DNA from: Lichina pygmaea
Lineage: Eukaryota > Ascomycota > Lichinomycetes > Lichinales > Lichinaceae
Assembly: GCA_963422465.1 (NCBI GenBank)
Contig: OY730169.1
Coordinates: 4,216,001-4,280,000 of the forward strand
DNA length: 64,000 bases
Direction of reading: 5' to 3'
A program made the translations under genes and the position numbers. A model generated the notes under the pieces. The model did no database searches. It had not been told where the DNA came from and saw only the letters and a program-made list of their open reading frames with translations. This document shows positions 10,744-22,200 of the stretch, piece by piece. Position 1 is the first letter of the stretch, and each line of letters starts with the position of its first letter.

Positions 10744-11584
10744 ATGCGTTTCACCAGCTTCCTCGCTGCGGCCCTGCCCGCGTTCATGTCAATGTCCGTC
10801 GTGCTGGCCGGCACAACGCCCGAGGAGGTTGTCGCCGACCTCGTCGATCTCTCTACACGGTCCAATGATATTGGCGTGTTCGCTAAGCTGGTGACGAACG
10901 AAAACGCCGAGGACATGAGTGACGTGAGGCGACCGGACTCCTCTGGGCTGACACGAACTGACCATACGCAGAGAATTCTCACGGCGATCGAGCGACTGAA
11001 AAAAGCTATTCAGTTTGGCCATAGCCGCCTACAAGCCAGCGACCCTTACGAAGCCGGTGCGGATGCGGACCATGTCATGCAGCAGTACCATCGGGTAGGT
11101 GGCCGTCCTCAGAGAAGCGCGCAACTTGACAGATGGTTCATCAATTGACAAATCTGCCTATTTTAGTTCGCCGAAAAGACTATGTTCGCCACGCAGCAGT
11201 TGGCTGTTGCTCATGATGAACTCGTAGACCACAACGAAGGAGCAATCGGCACGGCCCTTGACGGCGTATACGGCTCTCTTCTAGTAGGTCACCCAAGCCC
11301 TACCCCTGTTGCCGACGTCTCGTCGGTAGTCACGCTCAGCGAAACGGTACTGATTTGAATCAACTCCATAGATGTACAACCGCGACCTCTACTGCCTCAT
11401 CCACAAAGCAGTCACCGAGGATGTCGTCAGGGCCCAGACAGGTATCGAACTTGCCATTGCTTCCGCTGCGGAGACGTACAACCATACACCGGAGGCTCTC
11501 GCCACCAGACCCAAGAAGACCACAGCCACGTCGAGGTCGCGTCGCGAGCAGGTCCGGAGGATCCAGCTGGCGGTGGAAATTTAG
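10744..11584 (+). CDS. Secreted protein, hydrophobic surface-binding protein A (HsbA)-like
   Basis: Four exons, 10744..10923, 10972..11094, 11167..11283 and 11372..11584, 210 residues, all introns phase 0. A signal peptide (MRFTSFLAAALPAFMSMSVVLA) precedes TTPEEVVADLVDLSTRSNDI, which resembles the start of the HsbA / cell-wall galactomannoprotein domain. The rest is an all-helical domain with helices such as RILTAIERLKKAI and DELVDHNEGAIGTAL, ending in RAQTGIELAIASAAETY. HsbA proteins are small secreted alpha-helical proteins that coat hydrophobic surfaces and recruit hydrolases. The C-terminus adds a basic tail (TRPKKTTATSRSRREQVRR) not expected in the family. Introns of 48, 72 and 88 bp have good donors, and the first has a CTGAC branch site. 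The family assignment rests on the N-terminal half and overall helicity. Confidence 0.6.
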
Positions 11585-12888
11585 GTCCTTCAAGTCTGGA
11601 TACTGCCGCTCTGCCCCGGCTGATGCGAAAGGGACATTGTTTTGTTGCGGAGCAGCTAAGACTGATGACAGAGAAGGGTAGTCACTTGAAGAGCGTTGGT
11701 CCTGGAGAAAGTAGAGGCCTATGGATATGTCCATCCTCGTGTAATTGAAGTGATCACAATGAGAGTCGTTTCAGCAATTTGCAAGCCCATTGTATGGGGC
11801 GATAGCCCTCGCGGACAACACCCAAGTTGCTAAGCAGTGGGCCCGTCGACAGACAGGGCAGGGTACAGCACAGGCCAGCTGAGCCCTTGACTAATTGGGC
11901 TTTCGATCGACTCTGCCGTCATCCAGGACATTTCAAGATCAACCCACCAAAACCGGAGAGGGTGTTGATCTTGACGCCTCCCCTTTACGTAATAAGGGCA
12001 AAGAACGGTACTGGCACATTCATATGGGCGGAGCTCGACCTGTCGATTGGAACCCTCGAGGAGTGGCCAATATGGACCTCGGACAGTTACTCTGGTACCC
12101 CCCATACGCACGTATATTACGTCAGTGCCCCCTCTTACTTCCATGCCCCTCTGCATAAGTTAGTACATCCACTTTGCCGAGCCACACCATATAAAGCTAG
12201 GTATTTCTTGAAGTCAACTAAGGTATGAGCTTCATAAGTCCTGGGAGTATCACAAAGCGTAAATTATTCAGTCGCAATTTTAATATAGTCACATCTAATG
12301 CCTAGCTCTAGGTCTATCAAGCCAAATCTTGTTTTCGATGTCATATATGGCATTTCCGGCGCTGCGGAGACTCTGTGAGTGGTGTGGAGTTGTCGGTGGG
12401 TGATGCCGCCAAAGTTTGGTAGTACGTAATATACTTAGTTCTTCTATGGAGTGCCACGAAACTAGAAGTACTTGTGCTAAGCGAAAGGGGCATGGAAGCA
12501 AGAGGGGGCATGAAAGTATGGACCTACATGTTAAGGCCCAGCCGAAACGCCTAAGCGAGGTGTACAGAGGTACACGGAATAATGTTTCCCCAGACCGAGC
12601 TGTGAGATGAACGAGGTGGAGCAAGCTCAACCGCCTTGACCAAGGAGTGGACGAGCTGGAGGAGGTGGACAAGCCTCGACCACCTCGACCACCTTGGCCA
12701 CCATACCCCTCTGGTGGGAGGGACCCCCCCCCCCCCCCCCCCCCGAAGACCTATGTATATAGGGAGACCCAGATGCCCCCGTGAGATTAGCTCTCTAGGC
12801 TGAACACGATACCATCTCAAGCCCCTATTCTCGTCCGCGACAACACGACCCACTGTTCTCTGTGTGAGCTCAGCGGCCCGTAACACTA
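11585..12888. other. Intergenic, with a purine/pyrimidine minisatellite and a poly-C tract
   Basis: No gene is supported. Around 12605-12720 the sequence is a degenerate minisatellite of ACCTCGACC/GAGGTGGA words, followed by a 21-C tract (12724-12744). Open frames on both strands at 11827-12228 show no domain. Confidence 0.4.
12724..12744. repeat. Poly-C tract, 21 C
   Basis: Uninterrupted C run directly after the ACCTCGACC minisatellite. Confidence 0.95.
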
Positions 12889-13240
12889 CAGTGGGGGTCC
12901 ATAAGTGCTACAAAACAACTTCTCACAACTTATGACGACTCTTAGTATCTGGTATATCCACTCCCTGCTTGAACGACTGCCTTGACTTGACGGAGCATTG
13001 ACTTGACTAGTTGCTGGGGCTTAGACACTGGAATTCAATCCCATGAAGCAATTGATTCTACTGCCAGTAGTCTCTTCTTGTTCCCCTTGCCCGACAACTC
13101 CAGAGTTGTAGATGTCAGTGGGTTGGCACGCACAGCTTTGGTTTGGATGGAGTGACATGGTACATACCATCAAGTCGTGGTTCAAAGTTTTGCAACACTT
13201 ACGACAGGGGGCAGTAGTATTGTATCTGTGTGACTAAGCT
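12889..13240 (-). mobile_element. Fragment of a Tc1/mariner-like DNA transposon (3' end)
   Basis: The left end begins CAGTGGGGGTCCATAAGT after a TA dinucleotide, the form expected of a Tc1/mariner terminal inverted repeat with TA target. About 55 bp inside, on the minus strand, a frame ends at the stop 12942-12944. Its last residues, SKPQQLVKSMLRQVKAVV then AGSGYTRY, resemble the C-terminus of Tc1-type transposases, where a run like 'LI.SMP.RV.AV...G..T.Y' ends the protein. Upstream the frame is broken by stops and shifts, so the copy is dead. No opposite terminal repeat was found, so the right boundary is approximate. The call rests on this short stretch and on the terminus. Confidence 0.42.
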
Positions 13241-13302
13241 GTCCATGCCGACTACGGTAAGCCATTTCGTTCGGCCTGCAGTCAAAAAGTTGACGTAAGA
13301 GT

Positions 13303-13381
13303 ATTAGTAAGCTGAGATATCAGTGACCATGTCACACTGGACACTCTAGATGTCTCGAGAATTCTGACAATACGGCTCTGC
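13303..13381. repeat. Dispersed repeat, copy A
   Basis: It shares a block beginning ATTAGTAAGCTGAGA, then GACCATGTCA, CTAGATGTCT and GAGAATT with 60433-60533. It lies just right of the Tc1-like fragment and may belong to it. Confidence 0.6.
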
Positions 13382-14051
13382 TACCAACTTCTGCTTGTAC
13401 TCCGGTAACGTTAATCCGTCGCCCACCTGGTACCGGATGAATCTTCTTTCGAACCGTCATCCGGAAGGAAGTCGAGGCCGCGCAAGCTCGTGTTCGAACC
13501 TGTCGAGATCGTTTCCCGGCGTTCCAAGGTAGCGAAATCACCTACAGTACGACGTACTAGCGAGAGCCGCGTCACCTCATCTGAGACGGTCTAAAGGCGT
13601 GCCAGAAGAAGTCTACCTGATTGCCGCAGCGGAACTCCAAAGGTCAAACGTTCTACCTAACGTACGACGGAAACTGATATCCAAGGACAGGTGTGGTCTT
13701 TGCTGCACGTTTGTAGGAGGTCTGTTCGCTGTACTCATTCATACGTACGTATGTACGTATGTACGTATCGTACTTTCAAAGCCTCTGGGGGTTTACCGTC
13801 TCTACCCGCACTCCATACTCGTACATCCGTATGGACTCTCTAGCGGGTCCGCGAAGCTTCAAAGAAGCACGTACCGCAAGTGTTGCGTACGCGCGTCTCA
13901 GTTATAATTACATTCTACGTCTGGAGCGTAGCATGGTCCTCTCCGGTCTCGAGTATATATGTACATAGTCAACCACGATCTGTGCTGGATTGTCGTTGTC
14001 TCCCATTAGAAGCCATACAGGACACCGTCTCAGCCATCACACTCCTTCATC
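13382..14051. promoter_or_regulatory. Upstream region of a secreted-protein gene, with a TATA box
   Basis: It contains an 8-bp-period GTACGTAT microsatellite (13737-13773) and a TATA element TATATAT at 13953-13960, about 92 bp before the ATG at 14052. No gene is supported here. Confidence 0.35.
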
Positions 14052-14857
14052 ATGCACGGCTTTCAGGCTGCTCTTCTGGCCCTTGGCCTCGTCGGCCCTT
14101 TGGCTCTCGCCGAAAGCTACCCCGGAAACAGCAGCTCAGTAGCTGCCTCCGCGCCTACGCCTTTCTCCTCCAGCTTCGGAACGCAGCCCGATCCACCAAT
14201 CGTCAATACCGACTTCCGGGCGAACTGGTACCAGCACAAATGGTTCGTCTCCCTTCTGCCCATCCTGGCGCCGTCATGACGGAGGCTCATATCTTTTGAT
14301 AGGGACGTCAACGTTTCCAACATCGCGGCCGGGTTCATCTATCACTCGCCTGCGAACGCAGCCGTACGCGTGGACGCTGCCTTTGACGGCGTCCTTCAGT
14401 CCTCGCTGTTCGACTACTCAACCCTCACCGAGGAAGGCCTGGTCACCAACCGGCTCTACACGCTGAGCCCGTCCGTCGGCGCGGAGCCCCAGTGCGATGA
14501 GCTTCCTGTCGTTCCGACTTTCCCGCTCTTCCTCCCGGAAGTGCTCGTCACGAACGAGGCTGTCTACGCCGGTACCGATGTGGATCACTTCAACGGTGTT
14601 GTCACCAAGGTACGCCTTTCGGGTCTCTCTTCGACGCCCCCCCTAAACAGTGATACACGAGCTGAGCCTGACTTTCTGCGCAGTGGGAGTTCTTCTTCGC
14701 TCCCACAATTCCCGTGACCATATACCTCAACACGGAAAACACGATCGTTGGCTTCGACTACTTCTCGCAGACTCGTCGCACGAAGACGATCACGAGGTTC
14801 TTCAACATCATCCTCGGTGACGTTGACAAGTCGGTCTTTGAGTTCCCTACCTGTTAA
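14052..14857 (+). CDS. Small secreted protein of unknown family
   Basis: Three exons, 14052..14242, 14303..14609 and 14684..14857, 223 residues, all junctions in phase. A signal peptide (MHGFQAALLALGLVGPLALA) precedes a Ser-rich linker and DTDFR-like start of the mature domain (VNTDFRANWYQHKW-DVNVS). The body is rich in beta-type segments: AAGFIYHSPANAAVRVDAAF, LVTNRLYTLSPSVG, GVVTK-WEFFFAPTIPVTIYL, and closing RFFNIILGDVDKSVFEFPTC. There are two Cys in the mature protein (PQCDEL and the last residue), compatible with one disulfide. No transmembrane segment or GPI signal is seen. I recognise no family. Its size, secretion and repeat-rich surroundings resemble an effector-type or cell-surface protein, which is inference only. 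Confidence 0.75.
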
Positions 14858-15467
14858 ATCTCGTTGCCATGCGCATGATGGCGAACCCCTCGTTAGATCG
14901 TTCGTTGTATATTACAAGCCTCAGAATACAGCTGATACCAGGCTGTATTTCTCTACTTGGGAATCACCTTAGCATGTGATAGACCCTCACAGCGATCCTG
15001 GTAGACAAATTACTTTTACGTGTTCTTGTTCGGTCGGGAGTGTGATGGGCCTACTCCGTACCCTATTTGTAGTAGCCCACGATCGGAATTGGCGGACAGT
15101 GAAGGTGGGGGGATCGGTGTACAGTACAGTAGGCAGTTGAATACCTAAAATTGAGCGAGGTCGAGCCTAAGACTCAGCATGTTCACATTCAATGGCCCCC
15201 ACCAAAGACTGCTCCCTCCTCGGCCTCAAGGATTACTAAGATCCAGCAACATCGTCGAGTCACGTCAATACCCACAATTCTGGATCTTCTTGCCGCTTGG
15301 ATGTACGGAGTACTGAGTATGCCAAAGTGGACTGATGGTGGTGCCACACAGCATTATGGCTTCTGCTCAAGTCCTCAATTTACACGAACACTGGCAAGTT
15401 TGTGATGGTGAAAGCAACCGTTCGAGGTACACGATGGAGAGGTGGATGATTGAAACATGCTAGTAGG
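14858..15467. other. Intergenic, convergent gene ends
   Basis: About 600 bp between the small secreted protein and mL57, with two TACGGAGTACTG-type words near 15300. No supported gene. Confidence 0.4.
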
Positions 15468-16360
15468 CTATAAAACCCCGAGTGGAGCGAGTATTCTCTC
15501 CCTTGTCACCTTGGCTGCCGTGTCACCGCCCCTCTGGAGAGCAACGGCACCGACGACGGCATAAAGTGCTTCGGTTAGGACGGTGTCGACGCCGGACCCA
15601 GCTAGGTTATCGGGCTGAGCGCCACGATCGTGTCAGCTTCTGCAAAAATGCCACGAAAGTGAGGTCTTTTGCGGGATCGCTGAGGATAGACTCACCTTCT
15701 TGGGAAGCCATCGAAGAACCTGCGTCAAGCCAACTCTCGTCGCGAGCGCCGCGAGACGCTTTCGGTCGAGAACGTCGAACATGGCTTCTGGTGTCAAGCT
15801 CTCCAGCCCTTCTAGCGCAGGATGGGTAAACGGCGTTCTGCCGTGAGGATCGAGAGGAAGGTCTGCTGCCTTTGCCCCGGCGCGAGCAGGGTTGACGAGT
15901 GCCAAAGATACTTGAAGGGTGACGATACGGCGTCCTGAAGAAGCTCCAGTTAGCACCACAACGAACACAGCCGAGTATACAACCCACCGAAACAAGCCAG
16001 TCGGTCGTTGTACCCCCGTCGCCCTTGATCGAAGCTCTTGTGGGTCATTGCCAACCATTTGACCTCGTCCGACAGGAGCTTGGCCCCTCCGGCGCCCAGA
16101 AGCCGGACATAGACTCGATCCAGGAGCTCTGGGTCGGAGTTCGTCTTCCACTGAAAACGCGAGTTCTTCTTAGGATGCATCGACACCGGGGCGCGGCTCA
16201 TTTCAGGGGTGTAGGACCATCGGGGTCTCTCGGCCGAGTCGATGACCCCATCGGCGGTCCTAGAGCCTGTTGATGAGAAGTGACGGACGTCTGATCGTTT
16301 ACTATACCCCGTCAGTCTTGAGAGACATCTGCAGCACAGTCCTCGCCTTAGGGACGCCAT
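15468..16360 (-). CDS. MRPL15: Mitochondrial large-subunit ribosomal protein mL57 (RNase III-fold)
   Basis: Three exons, complement(15468..15614, 15696..15934, 15988..16360), 252 residues, phases kept. The start MASLRRGLCCRCLSRL gives an Arg-rich presequence with RHFSST near the probable cleavage site; upstream in-frame ATGs would only lengthen it. The RNase III-like domain begins at RFQWKTNSDPELLDRVYVRL. The family signature appears as LAMTHKSFDQGRRGYNDRLACFGRRIVTL. In active RNase III this region is 'ERLEFLGDA'; here the acidic residues are replaced (LACFGRR), so the protein should be catalytically inert, as known for mL57/MRPL15, which is structural. It ends with LAGSGVDTVLTEALYAVVGA and a short tail. 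Exon 3 uses the acceptor GCTCAG after a GCTGAC branch site. It diverges from RTT109. Confidence 0.88.
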
Positions 16361-16535
16361 AGACGGCGATGATGGCGGTATGGCAGTGATTGATGCCATC
16401 TCGTCGCGCGTCGTCCTCGTGAGTCCGGCCGAGCTGCGCAAACATATTTCCGGTCGCGCGGTTGATTATGTCAGCAATCGCGTCTGCCAACGAACCAAGC
16501 ACCAAGCACCTCCGCGTGCTTGGATCGCTTGAGTG
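16361..16535. promoter_or_regulatory. Divergent promoter between mL57 and RTT109
   Basis: Only about 175 bp separate the two start codons, so the genes must share control sequence or overlap in their leaders. No TATA box is obvious. Confidence 0.55.
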
Positions 16536-18311
16536 ATGGAGGCAATGCCTTGCCTTTCACAGTCCCAACTTGCCAAAGAGCTCGCTCAATCTTTGCCGGC
16601 CGGATTCACGTTCAAAGTCTATCATGTATCCACTCCACCCACCAAGTGTCATCCACTCTTCGCGACCCCTCCCGAGTCGAGGCCGGAGCCAACATATTGC
16701 GAATCCAATCAGCTCATTGTAGCTATCACCAGTCCGTCGTTGGCTCGTCCAGATGGCGTCCATTCAGAGATCCTCATCTTCGCCATGGAAGTATTGGTCT
16801 ATTCCACGGCCAGCCTGACAACTATATTCGTCTCGAAAGCCGACTCGACGGGCTACCTTCACCATCTTGGGTTGCCCAGAGAAGCACCATCTCCCTTGAG
16901 GTCCATTGCTTCAGCCTTCTTGGCTTTTCTTTCGGTACACCGGAGACGGATCAATATCAAGCTCCTACTGTCTCTCTTTGCCAGAGCGCAAGACCAATAC
17001 CTCTTTCCCGGAAGCGTCGACAATAAGGGGAAGCATCTGCTGGATGACAGAGGCCTGATCAGATGGTGGTGTCGAGTGTTGGACCCCATCGTGAGGTCTA
17101 CGGTCAGTGAAACGGCCGAGGACAGTCGCAATGGGATCAAATCCACCAAAGACAGCCTCAAGGCCTACCTTTTGGTGCCAGGCCTCGACAGGCAAGAAAC
17201 GCTCAACATCCTTTCTACTCCCATGAGCTCAGATAGATCACAAAGAGACCTCTGGATCATTGGACACCCTCTCTACATCCTCTCCGGCTCACCCAACGCT
17301 CCACCGCGATGTCTGATCCCGCGCTTTCCAGACGATCCAAAAGCGCGCTTCGTTGAGGAGTTAGACGAGGAGCTTCCCGAGGTTGTACAGGGCGAGATCT
17401 GCTCTCCTTCCAAGAGGACGAGCATTGGCCGATGGAAAAGCGCCAAGACGCTGGAGCAGTTTTGGGAGGCCATGATGTTCAGGCAGGAATGTTCTTCGGG
17501 GAGGCTGGTTGGCTTCGTATGGGTCCTTATTGAATCTCGAGAAGCATCATTAGCGTCTGCGGAACTGTCAACAGCGATAAGCGGTACCTCTGCACCAGCT
17601 GCAGGCGGCAGGGACCGGACAACGGACATGCCTATGCTTAGAGACGGCTCACCAGTCCCCACCCAAGGCTTAAAAAGGGCTCGAGAAAGGAAGCGCGATG
17701 CTGTCGATCGATGGGCCACCCCACGAACTGCCGCTCTTCGCCATAACGGCGACAACGGTAGTAATGAGACGACCGTTGGTGAGCGACTGCGTACCACGTG
17801 CAGACGTCCTCAACGCAAACGAAACCTATCAGGGCCCATCGTACCACGACAACCGCGAATCAAAAAAGCCTTGCCACGCTCAGCCGACGAGCCCCGAGTC
17901 CAAGATACAAGCCCCTACTATACCTGGCCGCAAAATAGCCGAGGGCATGTCGTGGTCCCGACAAGAGACTACACGCGGATCAACGACTTTCTCCTGCGCC
18001 TAGACTTCTCTGACCAGAGAACCGCGAAGGCCAGCACGGCACGATGGGTGCAAGAAGTTCGAGCGACTGCTGGGCTGTCCGAGGACGACGACTGGGGCGA
18101 GTCGGTCACTGGAACAAAGGCCTGGCAAAGACACGTTCAGACGGCTTCTGGCGCTGTGAACTCGCTAAGTGCGGGTAGTATCAGAAAAAAGCGGAAGGAC
18201 AACGTCGACGCTGGTGGCACGACGGCTGCCGGCAGCGATGACGCACCGCCAACGCATATCCTCTCCGCTGGGCTGATCAGGAAGAAACCCAAGGGAGAAG
18301 CGCGCGATTGA
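16536..18311 (+). CDS. RTT109: Histone acetyltransferase Rtt109 (H3K56)
   Basis: Single exon, 591 residues from the first ATG. Rtt109 with chaperones Asf1 or Vps75 acetylates newly made histone H3, chiefly at K56, during replication-coupled nucleosome assembly and DNA repair. Family marks are in order: KELAQSLPAGFTFKVYHVSTPP at the N-terminus (residues 14-35), YCESNQLIVAI, GKHLLDDRGLIRWWCRVLDP (about 165-185), GHPLYIL, and PRFPDDPKARFVEELDEE (about 268-285), which carries the paired Asp region characteristic of the family. The C-terminal 200 residues are low-complexity and basic, with two similar ends SAGSIRKKRKD and SAGLIRKKPKG, probably nuclear localisation or histone-contact tails. The length is normal for Pezizomycotina. 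Confidence 0.95.
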   Translation: MEAMPCLSQSQLAKELAQSLPAGFTFKVYHVSTPPTKCHPLFATPPESRPEPTYCESNQLIVAITSPSLARPDGVHSEILIFAMEVLVYSTASLTTIFVSKADSTGYLHHLGLPREAPSPLRSIASAFLAFLSVHRRRINIKLLLSLFARAQDQYLFPGSVDNKGKHLLDDRGLIRWWCRVLDPIVRSTVSETAEDSRNGIKSTKDSLKAYLLVPGLDRQETLNILSTPMSSDRSQRDLWIIGHPLYILSGSPNAPPRCLIPRFPDDPKARFVEELDEELPEVVQGEICSPSKRTSIGRWKSAKTLEQFWEAMMFRQECSSGRLVGFVWVLIESREASLASAELSTAISGTSAPAAGGRDRTTDMPMLRDGSPVPTQGLKRARERKRDAVDRWATPRTAALRHNGDNGSNETTVGERLRTTCRRPQRKRNLSGPIVPRQPRIKKALPRSADEPRVQDTSPYYTWPQNSRGHVVVPTRDYTRINDFLLRLDFSDQRTAKASTARWVQEVRATAGLSEDDDWGESVTGTKAWQRHVQTASGAVNSLSAGSIRKKRKDNVDAGGTTAAGSDDAPPTHILSAGLIRKKPKGEARD

Positions 18312-19233
18312 GCTTTATCAACTATCGAGCCGCGGGGGGATTGTAGGGGGCTGGATCATATGGAAGTCTTCGTACATGTCATTTCTTTCCCAGCTGTATT
18401 GCGCCAAGGTGAAGTCGGGTCCCTGACAGAAACAGTCTACTTGAGTAGCTCATGCAACAAATAAGATTTGGCTCGAGGGCGCTACATGTGGTGAGAGTAT
18501 CTGGCTTATAGCCATGTTCAAACTCTGGTGAGGTGAATAAATTTGTTGTCAGCGACGCAACCCATCTTTCGAGTCTTCCCATAGCAGTTCTACGGCCTAG
18601 AAAACTCGAAGATGGTGGGGGTAGCTAGCAATTTTTATTGATCTGTACGTGCAGTATGGGTACCTCTGGCGAATCATGTCACAGATGAATAGTCGAATCT
18701 GGGAAAGATGCCCTTACCGTACAATCTTGTCTTCTGATAGGAAAATTTAGAAACATGCGTATCGAAGATGATTAGCTAGAAGAAAGATCCACAGCATCTC
18801 GATCCAACAAACCAGTATCGCGTCTTGAAGCAATCTAGGGTTTTTACAGGCGAGGCCTGTGCTGGTAAGTAGGACAGCTCTCAGATAAGCCATGTGGAGG
18901 TACTCCCGTAGCCACGTACCATAGTCGATGGCTAATCTCAGATCTAGCCGCCCGTGCCGCTCCACCAGTCACGTGATGGCGTGTTCTCGAGTCGATGACT
19001 AAGCCAGCTGCTGGTGGACTTTCGGTACGTAAACAAAGGTGCCCCTCACGATCAAACTCTATCCAAATCATATCCAAAACAACGTCTGCGGTCATCGGTT
19101 TAACACTCAAACCACTATCCTCGGGCCTCAAAGCTCTCGCTGTCCTTGGCCTTTAGCTCGGGAACAACCTTGATTGCTTCACAACGCTCAGACTCTCCTT
19201 CCGCGTTGCTTGGAGACGTGTCGCAGACGCGTC
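18312..19233. other. Intergenic upstream of the coiled-coil gene
   Basis: AT-richer than its flanks, with no supported gene, RNA or repeat. Open frames on the minus strand at 18747-19131 have no domain. Confidence 0.4.
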
Positions 19234-22200
19234 ATGGACCAGTCCGCAGGAGGCTGGAGTCTCTCCACCGCAGACATCATGAGCGCCGAGTCCCCGCCTT
19301 TGCGGGTCGAAAAGCTCCGCCGCCCGAAACCAACAGAGCCGCCGAATACGGGCCCCGTCCAGCAAGATCAGGCCCATTGCGAAGAAGGTCGATCATCCAT
19401 CATGCTGAAGTACGCCGACGAGATTCGGGCGTCGAGGTCAGGCGTCCAGGCCGATGCATCCACGCCCCGCGATCCCGATAAGCCCGACACAGATCGGAGG
19501 AGCAAATCTCCACAGATTCGGCGCGGGAAATCCAGCCCGGCTGGCAACGGCACCAACAACTCGAAGGACGACAGTTTCCTCCGATTCAGCTTTGAAGGAT
19601 TCAAATTTATCAACGGCCAACTCACGCGAGAGACTGGTGATAATGCGGATGCAAAGACAGCTGAAACTCCGCCGAAAGTGCTGGAGGAGGCCCGCCCGCC
19701 CACCGCTCGGGATGAGCCAGCGGAGCTGCCACAACAGCTCAGAGGCACACCGCAAGATCTGGCCGAGACCCGAGCCGAGTCGAACGAGGAACCAGAACGG
19801 CCGGCTAGCACCTCACGTCTGCCGCGCCCCACCACCAATCTATCCCCAGCCCCAAGTGTTCTCAGTGGCAAGAAGAAGGGGGTACAGGAACACAAAGACG
19901 TCCCATCATCCAGTCTGCCCGCCCGCAAACATCATACGAGGGAGAGTTCCGAACCGAAAGCTGTCCGGTCGCCTGCCTCAAGCAGAGGTAGGGGTAGGAG
20001 AGTTGAGCGGTATGGAGCGAAGGTCGTCCCGTCGTCTGCTTCAAGTGGCAGCAAGGACGATCAAAAGAAAGCCGATCGACGACACGAGCCGGTCGCTGCG
20101 CGTGATGAACCAGCAAAGGAGCATGATGGCAAGTCCAGCATCGGAGATACGACCGTTGCCAGACCAGAGAGGCCGCAGAAAGCCCGCGACGGGCAGATCA
20201 CCTCCCACATCGAGGCGCCAGCTATAGCCCACGGAGCAGCAGCAGCAAGATCTGCGGAGCAGGCCAACACAGGCAAATTGCCCGCGGCTGCTAAGAAAGA
20301 ACGAACTCCAATGGCAGCTGAGCATGCCGACCCGATATACAAGCGCGTGACTGTCGAAGACGTGCCGACCAACACGCCAACACCTGTTGGGCACTCGGAT
20401 GGTGAATGCAGGCCTTTGACTGTTCATGACGAGCCAGTCAAGGAGCAAAAGGGGCCTGTTGGCGAGCGCGAGCGGCCAGCTGCCGCCGATGAGCTCGATG
20501 ATACCCCCGATGATCTGGACCTTCCCGAACTGCCATCAGTCTCGGACGGCGATGATGACAGCCCGATCGAGCCACTTGGCGGACCATCGGACTTCACGGG
20601 CAATATTGTGCAGTACTTGAAGGCCGCAGCCCATTGGAAGCCTTCGGAGGACGTCGTGGTGCCTCCTCCAGCGACCGGTATGGCGGGTTTCCGTCAGGAA
20701 TCGCGAGACGAGCCGGTACGGAACGAGCCTGCTGCTCAGCCGCAGCATGACGAGTCGACACGGAATAAGTCCGTTGTTCAGCCCCACCATAACGAATTGG
20801 TTCAGAGCGCGCCATCTGCTCAATCTCGATCGGATGAGATGAAGTCAGCGACAGAGGGCTTATCGAAGCCCAAGACGGCTGAAATCGGCGGCGAGATGCT
20901 GGCGGCCATCATGGAGGAGACTAAGCGTCTGACGGAGATGAGAATCGACGACGAGACCGAGAAGGCACTGCTACGAGCCGAACTGGCATCCCAACGGAAG
21001 GAGATCGACCGGCTGCAGGGGGAAGCCGACAAGGCTTGGCGAGAGCAGTCGCTGATTGCCGCCGAAGAGGAGGAGCGGCACTATCGAGAACTCGAGGACA
21101 GAGAATGTGAGGTGGCCGCTTTGCGCAAGGAGATGGAGCAAATGCAGGAAGAGTTTGTCAGAGACCGTGACATGCAGCTTCTCGGCGTCCACGAGGAGAA
21201 GGATATCCGTCATCGAGAGATGGAAGCGAAGGTGATGCAAGTCGCGGACTTGAAAAAGGAACTACGGCAGATCCAGTCCGAAGCGACTCAGCTGCAGGAT
21301 AAATGCGTCGGCATCGTCGCGGCGGAGCGAGAGCGTCATCAGGCCGAGATGGATGCGAAGGACGAGGAGCTGGAGGACATGAAGATGCAGATCCAGTCCC
21401 AAGCGACGCAGCTGCAAGACAAATGCGTCAGCATCGTCGCGGCGGAGCGAGAGCGTCACCAGGCCGAGATGGATGCGAAGGATGAGGAGCTGGAGAACAT
21501 GAAGAGGCAAATGGAGCTGACTCGAGAAGTTGTCGAGACGAATGTCGCCAAGCACGCCGCGGAGATGGCCGCGGTCACTGAGCGGATGAGAGTTTACAAG
21601 GCGGAGATTGAGAGCCGCCCTCGAGATGATAGTGGAAGCCCAGCCGTAAAGAAAGCCGAAGCGGCCAGTCATGCCGCTCACGTCGAAGAGATGGCGGCAG
21701 AGGAAGCCGAAGCAGCTCGCCGCCGGGCTCACGATCAACAGATGGTCGCAGAGCAGACCGAAGCGGCATTTCGTGTCGCCCACAAGCAAGCAATGGCGGC
21801 GTTGGAAGCCGAGGTAGCTCGCCGTCAAGCTGATGACGAAGCAGCTGCCGCGAACGAGGCCAAACTCCACCGCAGCGAGCTGGCATCCAGAGATGCCGAA
21901 ATCGACACCCTCAAGCAGGAGGTCGAGCGGCTACGGGACAGTCAAGCCGGCGTCGTCGACAAGAAGCAGCTGCAGCGTCTCGAGGCGGAACTCAAAGATA
22001 AAGACACGGACATTGCCTCCCTCAAGCAGGAGGTCGAGCGCCTACGGGACAGTCAGACCGGTGCCGTCGAGAGGAAACAGCTGCAGCGTCTCGAGACCGA
22101 ATTGGAAGATAGGGACATTGACATTGCCTCCCTCAAGCAGGAGGTCGAGCGCCTACGGGACAGTCAGACCGGTGCCGTCGAGAGGAAACAGCTGCAGCGT

